A DNA stretch of 64,000 nucleotides from CF-39 sp035651155 (GCA_035651155.1 DASRGG010000016.1:81399-145398), one strand, 5' to 3'. Shown: positions 26,294 through 35,424, counted from the stretch's first letter. A program made the numbers and translations. Notes: generated by a model not told the origin, from the sequence alone.

Positions 26294-27362
26294 CATCCAC
26301 CTGCGGCTCGAGCGCGTCACGAAGCGCTTCGGCGAGACGGCCGCGGTCGACGACGTGTCCTTCGACGTGCCGCGCGGCTCGTTCGCGACGCTCCTCGGCC
26401 CCTCGGGCTGCGGGAAGACGACGACCCTCCGCATGATCGCCGGGTTCTACGACCCGGACCGCGGCGACATCCTGCTCGGCGGGCGGCGCATCAACGATCT
26501 GCCCGCGCACCGCCGCGGCACGGCGATGGTCTTCCAGGACTACGCGCTCTTCCCGCACATGACGGTGCGCGACAACGTCGCGTACGGCCTGCGCGTCGCG
26601 GGCGTCCCGACGGCGGAGCGCGAGCGTCGCGTGAACGAGACCCTCGAATTCGTCGGGCTCGGGAAGCTCGGCGAGCGCTGGCCCAATCAGCTCTCGGGCG
26701 GCCAGCAGCAGCGTGTCGCCGTCGGACGGGCGCTCGTGCTGCGTCCCGAGATCCTGCTGCTCGACGAGCCGCTCTCGAATCTCGACGCCAAGCTGCGCGT
26801 GCAGCTGCGCTGGGAGCTCCGGGCGCTCCAGCAGCAGCTCGGCATGACCTTCGTCTACGTCACACACGATCAGGACGAGGCGCTGTCGCTCTCCGACTGG
26901 ATCGCCGTGATGAACGCCGGCAAGGTCGAGCAGGCCGGCACGCCGTGGGACATCTACTACCACCCGCGGACGTCGTTCCTCGCCGATTTCGTCGGCGCGG
27001 TGAATCTCGTTCCCGGGACCGTATCGGAGCTGCGCGACGGCGGTGCCGTCGTGTCGTTCGGCGAGCGGTCGCTGACGGTGCGCGTCCCCGCCGGCCTCGC
27101 GCTCGCGTCGGGCGCCGCGGTGCGGCTCTGCGTGCGGCCGGAGTCGCTCGTGCTCGCCGCGCGGGGCGCGCCGGGCGACGGGCCGGCGCTCCCCGGCTCC
27201 GTCGCGCGAAAGGCGTTCCTCGGCGACCTCATGCGCTACTGGGTCACGGTCGACGGACGGGAGTGGCTCGTCGACCAGCCCGATCCTGGCGCCGGTACCC
27301 CCTTCGACGGGGACGTCCTCGTGCGCGTGCGGCCGGAGCGCGTCCACCTCATCGCCGAGTGA
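26286..27362 (+). CDS. ABC transporter ATP-binding protein (FbpC/PotA-type)
   Basis: 358 residues. Walker A is GPSGCGKTT (about 36-44), Q-loop VFQDYALF, signature LSGGQQQR, Walker B ILLLDEP, D-loop SNLDAK and switch His in YVTHDQDEA. A C-terminal TOBE domain has VRPESLVL and VRPERVHL. All catalytic positions are intact. GTG 26286 is chosen over an upstream TTG because GGAGG lies 5 bases before it. Last gene of the importer operon; a hairpin follows the stop. Confidence 0.94.
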   Translation: MPDIHLRLERVTKRFGETAAVDDVSFDVPRGSFATLLGPSGCGKTTTLRMIAGFYDPDRGDILLGGRRINDLPAHRRGTAMVFQDYALFPHMTVRDNVAYGLRVAGVPTAERERRVNETLEFVGLGKLGERWPNQLSGGQQQRVAVGRALVLRPEILLLDEPLSNLDAKLRVQLRWELRALQQQLGMTFVYVTHDQDEALSLSDWIAVMNAGKVEQAGTPWDIYYHPRTSFLADFVGAVNLVPGTVSELRDGGAVVSFGERSLTVRVPAGLALASGAAVRLCVRPESLVLAARGAPGDGPALPGSVARKAFLGDLMRYWVTVDGREWLVDQPDPGAGTPFDGDVLVRVRPERVHLIAE

Positions 27363-27373
27363 CCGCGCCGCGG

Positions 27374-27394
27374 CCGTCGGGCTTCGCCCGACGG
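27374..27394 (+). terminator. Hairpin terminating the Fe3+-type ABC operon
   Basis: CCGTCGGGC-TTC-GCCCGACGG is a perfect 9-bp stem with a 3-base loop, starting 12 bases after the ATPase stop. No T-run follows on the plus strand. The remaining gap to 27558 holds only a short unassigned minus-strand frame beginning at a GTG (MPGHIIAINLQ), which I do not annotate as a gene. Confidence 0.6.
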
Positions 27395-27558
27395 GCGGTG
27401 GGGACGAAGTCCGTGCCATCGGCCCTCGCGCCGATCGTGACGACGGCGCGGCGTGAGGCCTGGAGGTTGATCGCGATGATGTGTCCGGGCACGTACGGCT
27501 TCGGCGCCCTGAGCTGGTGGATCGTACCGGGACCGGCGCGCGCTGATCGGCCAGCGCC

Positions 27559-28296
27559 TCAGGCCAGCTCGATGGTCTTCCCGTCCGTGGCGTAGTCGAG
27601 CTCGAGCTCGGCGAGGTGCGCGAGCGTGGTCGCGCCGAGATGCGTGAGCACGATCCGGCGGCAGTCGAGCTCGCCGCGATGCTCCATCAGCGTGCGGTAC
27701 GACAGGTGCGCGGGGTCGTCGAGCTCGAAGTTCGTCGCCTCGCAGATGAACAGGTCCGCGCCCTTCGCGACGCGCGGCAGATGCTCGCTCCACGTGGCGT
27801 CGCCCGAGTACGCGACGAGCCGGTCGCCGACACGGACGCGAAGCCCGTGCGGATCGGCGAGCGCGACGTGGCGGACCGCAAGGGCCGCGACCTTCGCACC
27901 GCCGAGCGCGATCTCATCGGTGCCGAGCACGGCGACGCGCAGGGCGAAGCCGAGCTTCGTGTGACCGAAGAAGTCGGGATAGAGCCCCTGCTCGGTGGCC
28001 GCGAGCCGGGCGGCGAGGCCGCGCGGCCCCGCGACGACGAGCGGGCGTGTTCGGCCCGCGAAGTGCTGCTGGATGACGAGGTAGGGGATGCCGCCGAAGT
28101 GGTCGCCGTGCAGGTGCGACACGGCGATGGCGTCGATGCCGTCGGCCAGTCCGAGCCTCGTGATCGCGGGAAGCGCGGAGCCGCCGCAGTCGAGGAGCAG
28201 CGACACCCCCGGCGCGGTGACGTGCACGCACGCGTGGGAGCGGCCGCCATCGGCGAAGGCGTTGCCGGAGCCGAGGAACCGAACGCCGACCGTCAC
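27559..28296 (-). CDS. MBL-fold hydrolase, ribonuclease Z/ElaC-like subgroup
   Basis: 245 residues. The N-terminal FLGSGNAF is the beta strand seen in RNase Z/ElaC-type and AHL-type MBL proteins. The metal motif is SHLHGDHFGG, with further ligands near YSGDATW and the late LTHLGA. It lacks the long exosite arm of true RNase Z, so a small-molecule hydrolase or phosphodiesterase is likelier. Start GTG 28296 overlaps the iolG-like stop (GTGA), so it is probably the second gene of that minus-strand operon. Confidence 0.85.
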   Translation of the reverse strand: MTVGVRFLGSGNAFADGGRSHACVHVTAPGVSLLLDCGGSALPAITRLGLADGIDAIAVSHLHGDHFGGIPYLVIQQHFAGRTRPLVVAGPRGLAARLAATEQGLYPDFFGHTKLGFALRVAVLGTDEIALGGAKVAALAVRHVALADPHGLRVRVGDRLVAYSGDATWSEHLPRVAKGADLFICEATNFELDDPAHLSYRTLMEHRGELDCRRIVLTHLGATTLAHLAELELDYATDGKTIELA

Positions 28297-29288
28297 CGGA
28301 TGTCGGCGACCTTCACCGTCCGGCCGTCGCGCCACGAGCGGCTCGCGGCCTCCGCGACGCGGAGCGCCTCGAGCGCGTCCGCCGCGGTGCACGCGTTCGG
28401 CGCGTCGCCGCGCGCGAAGCGCAGGAAGTGCGCGAGCTCGGACCGGTACGCGTCCGCGAACCGCACGAAGAACGACGGGTACGGCGGACCGGCGAGCGCC
28501 GGCGCGTCGGCCTCGACGGAGCGCCAGGGCGTGCGCGGGTCGACGCCGATGGCGAGCGTGTCCTTCGCGGCGTGGATCTCCACGTGGATGTCGTACCCCG
28601 CTTCGTTGTGCCGCAGCCCGGTGATGAGCCCCAGCGACCCGCCACGCAGCTTCACGAGCACGGCCGAGGTGCCGACGTCGCGGATCGCCTCGTACTGCGG
28701 CACGCCGAGCGTCGAGCCGGTGGCGGTGACCTCCTCGACCTCGTCGTCGAAGAGCCAGCGGGTGATGTCGAAGTCGTGGATGAGCTGGTCCTTGAACTGT
28801 CCACCCGAGGTCGCGATGTACGCGTCCGGCGGCGGAAGGCGGTCGCAGCTGACCATCACGAAGGAGTACACCGGCCCCAGCTTGCCTCCCGCGAGCGCGT
28901 CCTTCGCGCGGCGGTATCCGGCGTCGAAGCGGCGCTGGAAGCCGATCTGCAGGCGGCCCTTGGTGCGCTCGACGTGCGCGACGATCTCCCGCGTCTCCGC
29001 GATCCCGATGGCGATCGGCTTCTCGCAGAAGGTCGCGATCTTCGCGTCGAGGCAGCGCTTGATGAGGGGCGCGTGCATGCCCGTCGGCGTCACGATGACC
29101 GCGGCGTCGACGCGGTCGAGCGCCGCGTCGATCGTGTCGACGGCGCGTCCGCCGACCTGCGCCGCGACCTCCGCGGCCCGTGCGCGGTCCGCGTCGTAGA
29201 TCGCGAGGTCGCTCACCTCGGGCAGGGCCCGCAGCGTCGACGCGTGCGCCGCGCCCAGCCGGCCGACGCCGAGCAGACCGATCCGCAT
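28293..29288 (-). CDS. iolG: myo-Inositol 2-dehydrogenase-like Gfo/Idh/MocA oxidoreductase
   Basis: 331 residues. The Rossmann start is GLLGVGRLGAAHA, the EKP motif is CEKPIA, and the substrate-binding DQLIHDFDITRWL segment is characteristic of inositol dehydrogenases (catalytic Lys in EKP, Asp/His in IHDFD). It would oxidise myo-inositol to scyllo-inosose with NAD+. ATG 29288 is preceded by GAGGAA. It is transcribed divergently from iolE-iolC-iolD-iolB, which supports the assignment. Confidence 0.88.
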   Translation of the reverse strand: MRIGLLGVGRLGAAHASTLRALPEVSDLAIYDADRARAAEVAAQVGGRAVDTIDAALDRVDAAVIVTPTGMHAPLIKRCLDAKIATFCEKPIAIGIAETREIVAHVERTKGRLQIGFQRRFDAGYRRAKDALAGGKLGPVYSFVMVSCDRLPPPDAYIATSGGQFKDQLIHDFDITRWLFDDEVEEVTATGSTLGVPQYEAIRDVGTSAVLVKLRGGSLGLITGLRHNEAGYDIHVEIHAAKDTLAIGVDPRTPWRSVEADAPALAGPPYPSFFVRFADAYRSELAHFLRFARGDAPNACTAADALEALRVAEAASRSWRDGRTVKVADIR

Positions 29289-29338
29289 CCCCTGTTCCTC
29301 CGCTTCCTCTCGTCGCGCTCGCCCGTCCGTGCCGTTCG

Positions 29339-29348
29339 ACGCTAGCGT
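29339..29348 (+). promoter_or_regulatory. Palindrome and -10-like box between iolG and iolE
   Basis: ACGCTAGCGT is a perfect 10-base palindrome containing TAGCGT (29343-29348), a TAnnnT box ending 9 bases before the iolE ATG. It lies in the 69-base divergent region, so it could be a promoter core, an operator for both directions, or both. Confidence 0.4.
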
Positions 29349-29357
29349 ACGGAGAGA

Positions 29358-30236
29358 ATGGCCGCGCCTCTCAGACTCGCCGCCGCGCCGATCTCGTGGG
29401 GCGTGTGCGAGGTCCCGGGTTGGGGGTACCAGCTGCCGCCGGAGCGCGTGCTCGGCGACATGGCGCGCCTCGGGCTGCGAGACATCGAGGCGGGCCCGCC
29501 GGGCTTCCTTCCCGACGACCTCGCCGCCGCGCGCGCGCTTCTCACGGGCCGCGGCCTGCGCGTGATCGCGTCGTTCGCGACGGCGGTGCTGCATCGCCCG
29601 GATCGTCTCGACAGCGAGCTGCTCTTCGTCGAGCGTCGGGCGCGCCGGATCGCGTCGCTCGGCGGCACGATCCTCGTGCTCGCGGCCGCGACGGGACAGG
29701 ATGGCTACGACGCGCCGTACACGCTGCGGGAGGCGGAGTGGCGCGCGCTCCTCGCCGCGCTGCCGCGGGTCGTCGACGTCGCGGCGTCGTGCGGGCTCAC
29801 CGTCGCACTCCATCCGCACGTGGGCACGGCGATCGAGAGCGCGTTCGCCATCGATCGCGTCCTGCGCGAGAGCGACGTGGCGCTCTGCCTCGACACGGGT
29901 CACGTCTTCGTGGGCGGCGGCGACGCCGTGCGGATCGCGCGCGAGCACCGCGGTCGCGTCGCGCACGTGCACCTCAAGGACGCGGACGCGTCCCTCGCGG
30001 CCGCGGCGCGCGAGCGGCGTGTCCCGTACGCGCGCGCGGTCGCGCAGGGTCTCTTCCGTCCGCTCGGCGACGGCGATGCGCGCATCGCCGACGTCCTCGC
30101 GGCTCTCCGCGCCGGCGGGTACGCCGGGTGGGCCGTGCTCGAGCAGGACATCGCGCTCGCCCAGGCGCCCGCGGCGGAGAAGGATCCGGCGCGCGACGTC
30201 GAGCGCAGTCGTGACTTCGTGAGGATGCGTGGCTAG
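29358..30236 (+). CDS. iolE: Inosose dehydratase / sugar-phosphate isomerase-epimerase, IolE-like
   Basis: 292-residue TIM-barrel of the xylose-isomerase-like family. The opening APISWGVCEVPGWG is an IolE signature. Metal ligands are suggested by the Glu in RDIEAGPPG, His in ALHPHVG, DTGHV and HLKDAD, all in the expected order. It would dehydrate scyllo-inosose to the 1,2-dione. It is the first gene of the plus-strand inositol operon and overlaps iolC by 8 bases. A general IolI-type epimerase is the alternative. Confidence 0.87.
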   Translation: MAAPLRLAAAPISWGVCEVPGWGYQLPPERVLGDMARLGLRDIEAGPPGFLPDDLAAARALLTGRGLRVIASFATAVLHRPDRLDSELLFVERRARRIASLGGTILVLAAATGQDGYDAPYTLREAEWRALLAALPRVVDVAASCGLTVALHPHVGTAIESAFAIDRVLRESDVALCLDTGHVFVGGGDAVRIAREHRGRVAHVHLKDADASLAAAARERRVPYARAVAQGLFRPLGDGDARIADVLAALRAGGYAGWAVLEQDIALAQAPAAEKDPARDVERSRDFVRMRG

Positions 30237-31170
30237 ACACGACGTCCTCACCATCGGTCGCGTGTCCGTGGACCTCTATCCCGAGCAGATCGGCGTGCCG
30301 CTCGCGCGGGTCCGCACCTTCGCGAAGTCGCTCGGCGGCAGCCCGACGAACGTCGCGGTCGGGGCCGCGCGTCTCGGACGCCGGAGCGCCGTCATCACGA
30401 AGGCGGGAGCGGATGGCTTCGGCGAGTACGTACGCGAGGCGCTCGCGGGATTCGGCGTCGACGCGTCGTACGTCGGCACGCACGCCTCGCTGCGCACGCC
30501 GCTGGTGTTCTGCGAGATCTACCCGCCCGATCGCTTCCCGCTGCTCTTCTACCGCGAGCCTGTGGCGCCGGACATGACGATCACCGCCGATGAGCTGCCG
30601 ATGGACGCGATCCGCGCCGCGGCGCTCTTCTGGACCACCGGCACGGGCCTCTCGAAGGAGCCGAGCCGCGGCGCGACGCTCGCCGCGATGGACGCCGCGA
30701 CCGGCACCATCGTCCACGACCTGGACCACCGCCCGGCGCTCTGGTCGTCGAACGAGGAGGCGCGGCGCTGGGCGGCCGAGGCGGTGAAGCGGGCGCGGGT
30801 CATCATTGGGAACCGTGACGAGATGGAGATGGCCACCGGCACGAGCGACCCCGCGCACGCCGCGGGCGCGCTCCTGTCCGCCGGCGCCGAGCTCGTCATC
30901 GTGAAGCGCGGGATGGAAGGTGCGTCGGCGTTCACGATGGACCGGCGCGTGCACGTCTCCGCGCGAAAGGTCCGGGTCGCCTGCGGCCTGGGCGCGGGAG
31001 ACGCGTTCGGCGGCGCGCTCGCGCACGGGCTGCTCTCCGGGTGGGAGCTCGACCGCACGCTCGCGTTCGCGAACGCCGCCGGCGCCATCGTCGCGTCGCG
31101 GCTCGCGTGTGCCGACGCGATGCCCACGTCCGCCGAGGTCGAGTCGCTCCTCGCGGGCGGGCCCGTATGA
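30229..31170 (+). CDS. iolC: 5-dehydro-2-deoxygluconokinase (PfkB family)
   Basis: 313 residues. The PfkB N-terminal signature is seen as GGSPTNVAVGAARLG, and the C-terminal catalytic signature as GLGAGDAFGGALAHG with the base Asp. The IGRVSVDLYPEQIG start is typical of IolC. It phosphorylates 2-deoxy-5-keto-gluconate. GTG 30229 overlaps iolE, and its stop overlaps the iolD ATG (ATGA). Confidence 0.93.
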   Translation: MARHDVLTIGRVSVDLYPEQIGVPLARVRTFAKSLGGSPTNVAVGAARLGRRSAVITKAGADGFGEYVREALAGFGVDASYVGTHASLRTPLVFCEIYPPDRFPLLFYREPVAPDMTITADELPMDAIRAAALFWTTGTGLSKEPSRGATLAAMDAATGTIVHDLDHRPALWSSNEEARRWAAEAVKRARVIIGNRDEMEMATGTSDPAHAAGALLSAGAELVIVKRGMEGASAFTMDRRVHVSARKVRVACGLGAGDAFGGALAHGLLSGWELDRTLAFANAAGAIVASRLACADAMPTSAEVESLLAGGPV

Positions 31171-33041
31171 GCACCGTGCGGCTCACCATGGCGCAGGCGC
31201 TCGTCCGCTTCCTCACCGCGCAGTACGTGGAGCGCGACGGCGTGGAGGAGCGGTTCTTCGCCGGCGTGTTCGGCATCTTCGGGCACGGCAACGTCGCGGG
31301 CATCGGGCAGGCGCTGTACCAGTACCGCGGCGAGATCCCGTTCCACCAGGCGCGGAACGAGCAGGCGATGGTGCACATCGCGGCCGCGTACGCGCGCATG
31401 CGCGATCGTCTCGGCACGTTCGCGTGCACGAGCTCCATCGGTCCGGGCGCGACGAACATGGTGACCGGCGCCGCGCTCGCGACGATCGACCGCCTTCCGG
31501 TGCTGCTCCTCCCGGGCGACGTCTTCGCCTCGCGGCGCGCCGACCCGGTGCTGCAGCAGCTCGAGCGGCCATCGCGAGGCGACATCTCGGTGAACGACGC
31601 CTTCGTCCCGGTCTCTCGCTACTTCGACCGGATCGCGCGCCCCGAGCAGATCGTCCCCGCCGCGATCGCCGCGATGCGCGTGCTCACGAGTCAGAGCGAC
31701 ACTGGGGCGGTCACGCTCGCGCTCCCGCAGGACGTGCAGACGGAGGCCTTCGACGTGCCCGAGGAATTCCTCGCGAAGCGCGTCTGGCACATCGGCCGCC
31801 CCCTGCCCGATCGGGCATCGCTGGCCCGTCTGGTCGAGCTCATCGGCGCGTCGCGCCGGCCGCTCGTCGTCGCCGGCGGCGGGGTCATCTCCTCGGGCGC
31901 GACCGCCGCGCTGCGACGCTTCGTCGACCGCACCGGGATCCCGGTCGCGGAGACCCAGGCCGGGAAGGGCGCGCTCCCGTGGGATCACCCGTCCGCGCTC
32001 GGCGCGATCGGCGTGACCGGGACGAGCGCCGCGAATGGCATCGCCGCCGAGGCCGATCTCGTGCTCGGCATCGGCACGCGCTGGAGCGACTTCACCACGG
32101 GCTCGCACGCGCTCTTCGCGCGGCCGGGCGTTCGGTTCGCCAACGTGAACATCGCCGCGTTCGACGCGTTCAAGATGGGCGGGCTCGCGGTGGTCGGCGA
32201 CGCGCGGGTCACGCTCGAGACGCTCGCGCTCGTCGAGCATCGCGTCGACGACGACTATCGCGCCGAGGCGACGAAGCGCAAGGACGAATGGGAGCGAGCC
32301 GCCGAGCGCGCGATCGCGTCGCGCCATGCGCCGCTCCCCGCGCAGCGCGAGGTCATCGGCGCGGTGAACCGAGCGATGGGCGAGCACGACGTGCTCGTGT
32401 GCGCCGCGGGATCCCTGCCCGGCGAGCTCCACAAGCTCTGGCGCGCGCGCGATCCGAAGCAGTACCACGTCGAATACGGCTACTCGTGCATGGGCTACGA
32501 GATCGCGGGCGGCATCGGCGTGAAGCTCGCGGCCCCGGAGCGCGAGGTCTTCGTCATGGTCGGCGACGGCAGCTACCTCATGATGCCGAGCGAGATCGTC
32601 ACGGCGATCCAGGAAGGCCTCAAGATCGTCGTCGTCCTCGTCGACAACCAGGGTCACAGCTCGATCGGCGCGCTGTCGCGCTCGCTCGGCCTCGACGGCT
32701 TCGGGACGCAGTACCGCTACCGGACGAACGGCTCGCTCGGATTCGACAGCGATCGGCAGACGCTGAGCGCGCTGCCCGTCGACCTCGCGGCGAACGCGGA
32801 GAGCTTGGGCGCTCGCGTGCTGCGCGCGTCGAGCCTCGACGAGCTCGCGACCGCGCTGCTGCGGGCGAAGCACGCGACGGAGACGACCGTCGTGTACGTG
32901 CAGGTCGACCGGTACGAGGGCGTCGACGAGGGCGGCGCGTGGTGGGATGTCGCGACGGCGGAGGTCGCCGACGACCGGTCCGTCCGCGACGCGGCGGAGC
33001 GGCGGGCCGCCCATCGCGCGCGGCAGCGGTGGCACGTGTGA
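31167..33041 (+). CDS. iolD: 3D-(3,5/4)-trihydroxycyclohexane-1,2-dione acylhydrolase
   Basis: 624-residue ThDP enzyme that opens the cyclohexane-dione ring in inositol catabolism. FGIFGHGNVAGIGQAL near residue 35, ARNEQAMVHIA with the catalytic Glu, and the ThDP motif GDGSYLMM ... VDNQGHSSIG are IolD-specific. Length matches IolD (about 640). It is coupled to iolC upstream by ATGA and to iolB downstream by GTGA. Confidence 0.95.
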   Translation: MSTVRLTMAQALVRFLTAQYVERDGVEERFFAGVFGIFGHGNVAGIGQALYQYRGEIPFHQARNEQAMVHIAAAYARMRDRLGTFACTSSIGPGATNMVTGAALATIDRLPVLLLPGDVFASRRADPVLQQLERPSRGDISVNDAFVPVSRYFDRIARPEQIVPAAIAAMRVLTSQSDTGAVTLALPQDVQTEAFDVPEEFLAKRVWHIGRPLPDRASLARLVELIGASRRPLVVAGGGVISSGATAALRRFVDRTGIPVAETQAGKGALPWDHPSALGAIGVTGTSAANGIAAEADLVLGIGTRWSDFTTGSHALFARPGVRFANVNIAAFDAFKMGGLAVVGDARVTLETLALVEHRVDDDYRAEATKRKDEWERAAERAIASRHAPLPAQREVIGAVNRAMGEHDVLVCAAGSLPGELHKLWRARDPKQYHVEYGYSCMGYEIAGGIGVKLAAPEREVFVMVGDGSYLMMPSEIVTAIQEGLKIVVVLVDNQGHSSIGALSRSLGLDGFGTQYRYRTNGSLGFDSDRQTLSALPVDLAANAESLGARVLRASSLDELATALLRAKHATETTVVYVQVDRYEGVDEGGAWWDVATAEVADDRSVRDAAERRAAHRARQRWHV

Positions 33042-33832
33042 CGCGGCTGCGCATCCCGAGCGCGGACGCGCCCGACGGATCGCGCCGCGTCCTGAACGTG
33101 ACGCGCGAGCGCGCGGGCTGGCGGTACGTCGGCTTCGAGGTCGTGCGCCTCGCGGCAGGCGACACGATCACGCGGGGCACGCGCGACCGCGAGGCGTGTC
33201 TGGTGTGGCTGTCGGGTACGAGCGCGGTCTCCGTCGCGGGGGAGCGCTGGCCGCGCGTCGGCGGACGAGCGTCCCCGTTTGACGGCCAGCCGGACGCCGT
33301 GTACGCGCCTCCCGGCGCGAGCGTGCGCGTGCGCGCGACCCAGGCGTGCGAGATCGCGATCGGGTGGGCGCCTGCCGACGGCGGCGCGCGCGCACGGCGG
33401 CTGGAGGGCGCCGCGGTGGAATCGCGGGGCGAGGGCGCGATGCGGCGCACGATCCATCAGGTCCTCATGGAGGACCGCGAGGCCCAGCGGCTGCTCGTGA
33501 CGGAGGTGCTCACGCCCGCGGGCCATTGGTCCAGCTACCCGCCGCACAAGCACGACACCGACGATCCGCCGAACGAGACCTACCTGGAGGAGACATACTA
33601 CTTCCGGCTACGGGATCCGCGTGGCTTCGCGCTCCAGCGCGTCTACACCGCGGACCGATCCATGGACGAGAGCGTCGCGGCGCGCGACGGCGACCTCGTG
33701 CTCGTGCCGCGCGGCTACCACACCGTCTCCGCCGCGCCGGGCTACGAGCTCTACTACCTGAACGTCATGGCCGGACCCCGGCGCGAGTGGAAGATCACCT
33801 TCGATCCCGATCACGAGCGCATGCGCTGGTGA
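33038..33832 (+). CDS. iolB: 5-deoxy-glucuronate isomerase
   Basis: 264-residue bicupin. The metal site appears as PPHKHDTDDPPNETYLEE (His, His, Glu pattern), followed by YYFR as in IolB. It isomerises 5-deoxy-glucuronate to 2-deoxy-5-keto-gluconate, the IolC substrate. GTG 33038 overlaps the iolD stop. The downstream HAD gene overlaps its own stop in turn. Confidence 0.94.
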   Translation: MTRLRIPSADAPDGSRRVLNVTRERAGWRYVGFEVVRLAAGDTITRGTRDREACLVWLSGTSAVSVAGERWPRVGGRASPFDGQPDAVYAPPGASVRVRATQACEIAIGWAPADGGARARRLEGAAVESRGEGAMRRTIHQVLMEDREAQRLLVTEVLTPAGHWSSYPPHKHDTDDPPNETYLEETYYFRLRDPRGFALQRVYTADRSMDESVAARDGDLVLVPRGYHTVSAAPGYELYYLNVMAGPRREWKITFDPDHERMRW

Positions 33833-34512
33833 GCGCGAGGGCGCCGATCCGCGCGGTGCTCTTCGACTGGGGCGACACGCTCTTCGAGAGCCCGCACGCG
33901 CCGACGGTGATCGTCGCGGCCGCCCGCGAGCGCGGCGTCGCGCTCGATGCGGACGAGGCGCGGCGCATCTGGACCGAGCTGTGGGACGCGGGCAAGAGCG
34001 CGGAGGAGCACGCGAAGGGCCGCGACCTCTCGCGCGAGGCGCATCGGCGCGTGTGGACCCGGCTCTTCTCGCGCGCGAACACGCGCATCCCCGGGATCGA
34101 TCGCGTCCTGTACGAGCGGGTCATGGATCCGGCGGGGTGGGTCCCGTATCCGGACACCGAGCCGACGCTGCGCGCGCTGAAGGACCGCGGCGTGCGCGTC
34201 GGCATCGTGAGCAACCACGCGTACGACCTGCGCCCGTTGTTCGCCGCGAAGGGCCTCGCCGACCTGATCGACGACTACGCGCTCTCGTTCGAGCTCGGCA
34301 CCCCGAAGCCGGCGCCCGAGATCTTCCGCACCGCGTGTCACATGCTCGGCGTCGAGCCGCCCGACGCGCTGATGGTGGGCGACGACGCGGTGAGCGACGG
34401 CGGCGCCGCGGCGGCCGGCCTGCGGGTGCACATCCTTCCGCCGCACGAAATGCCCGGCAGCGCGCGCGGGCTGCGCCGCGTCGTCGAGCTCGTGGACGCG
34501 TCGCGCACGTGA
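33829..34512 (+). CDS. HAD-superfamily hydrolase with atypical DWGDT motif
   Basis: 227 residues, cap type C1. Motif I is FDWGDTL: the nucleophile Asp is present, but the acid/base Asp two residues later is Gly, as also happens in phosphonatase (DWAGT) and some dehalogenase-like HADs. Motif II is VGIVSNHA, motif III KPAPEIF and motif IV GDDAVSD. Loss of the second Asp argues against an ordinary phosphatase. It is translationally coupled to iolB, so it may act on an intermediate of this pathway. That is inference. Confidence 0.85.
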   Translation: MSARAPIRAVLFDWGDTLFESPHAPTVIVAAARERGVALDADEARRIWTELWDAGKSAEEHAKGRDLSREAHRRVWTRLFSRANTRIPGIDRVLYERVMDPAGWVPYPDTEPTLRALKDRGVRVGIVSNHAYDLRPLFAAKGLADLIDDYALSFELGTPKPAPEIFRTACHMLGVEPPDALMVGDDAVSDGGAAAAGLRVHILPPHEMPGSARGLRRVVELVDASRT

Positions 34513-35249
34513 CCGAGGCCCAGGATCTCGTCGATCGTCCCGAGCGCGACGTCCTCGTCCTCGCGAAGACGGTCGCCGCGAACGATTTCCCGGTCGAGCG
34601 CCCGTCGGTCATCGGCGTGGACCGCGAGAGCGGGCGCCTGCTGCGGCTCGCCCCGTTCCCGTGGAAGGGGAACGACACCGATCCGCACGTCGCCAAGTGG
34701 GGGTGGCTGCACGTGACCACGACGCCCGAGCAGCGCGATCCGCGACCAGAGACGGCGGGCGTGAGCGGTGAGGTGACGATGACCGCGTACGTCGAAGCGA
34801 AGGAGGGATGGCGGCTGCGGTGGCCGTTCGTCCGGCCGCACCTGCGAGCCTCGGTCGAATCGCTCGCGACCCTCGCGCGCGAGCGCGTCGCGTCGGCGGG
34901 CTTCGTACGTCCGGCGGAGGTCGACGTTCTGCAGCTGCCGCTCCGCTACCGCTTCCGCTGCTCGAGCGACGACTGCGCGACGACGCACGAGCTGGCCGTC
35001 CTCGACTGGGAGCTCCACGAGATGGCGCGCCTCGCGCGCGAGCGCTTCGGATCGCGGTGGGCGACGCGCTTCCGTGAGTCCTGGGGGGCGCGGCTCCTCG
35101 AGCGCTTCGACGTGCACCTGCTCCTTTCCGCCTACGCGCAGGCGCCGACGCGCTTCTACGTCGCGGCCGTCCTCGCGCCGCCGCGCGAGGCCGAGGACGC
35201 TCACGCCCACGCGCACCACCTCGAGCATCGACGGCACGCGAGCGCGTAG
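34509..35249 (+). CDS. Hypothetical protein (246 aa) ending the inositol operon
   Basis: Not recognised. The first 60 residues resemble a small beta-barrel (VLVLAKTVAANDFP, then VIGVDRESGRLLRLAPFPW). The middle is rich in Arg/Trp, and a FRCSSDDCATTHEL segment (about 157-170) could bind a metal through Cys/Cys/His. The tail is His-rich (HAHAHHLEHRRH). GTG 34509 overlaps the HAD stop by 4 bases. Nothing suggests a role in inositol use beyond position. Confidence 0.65.
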   Translation: MTEAQDLVDRPERDVLVLAKTVAANDFPVERPSVIGVDRESGRLLRLAPFPWKGNDTDPHVAKWGWLHVTTTPEQRDPRPETAGVSGEVTMTAYVEAKEGWRLRWPFVRPHLRASVESLATLARERVASAGFVRPAEVDVLQLPLRYRFRCSSDDCATTHELAVLDWELHEMARLARERFGSRWATRFRESWGARLLERFDVHLLLSAYAQAPTRFYVAAVLAPPREAEDAHAHAHHLEHRRHASA

Positions 35250-35380
35250 CGGGCGCTCCGCGCGATCGCTCGCCAGCCCCGCGGCCGAGCGCATCGAGGG
35301 ACCCGCGGCGGACCCTGCGGATCGGGTTCCACCGACGCGGGGAGGCGAGCGCGCGACCGTCAGGCCGTCGCGCCGAGACA

Positions 35381-35409
35381 CCGACGGCCTCCGTCGTGGA
35401 GGCCGTCGG
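35381..35409. terminator. Strong bidirectional hairpin between convergent operons
   Basis: CCGACGGCCTCC-GTCGT-GGAGGCCGTCGG is a perfect 12-bp stem with a 5-base loop. It lies 16 bases beyond the stop of the minus-strand DoxX gene and 132 bases after the plus-strand inositol operon, so it can serve both. No T-tract on either side. Confidence 0.65.
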
Positions 35410-35424
35410 GAAGGAAGGAAGGGC

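Noticed and set aside
27395..27558. Short minus-strand frame beginning MPGHIIAINLQ in the gap after the ABC operon
   Set aside because: It has no ribosome-binding site, no recognised family and overlaps the terminator hairpin; evidence is too thin for a gene.
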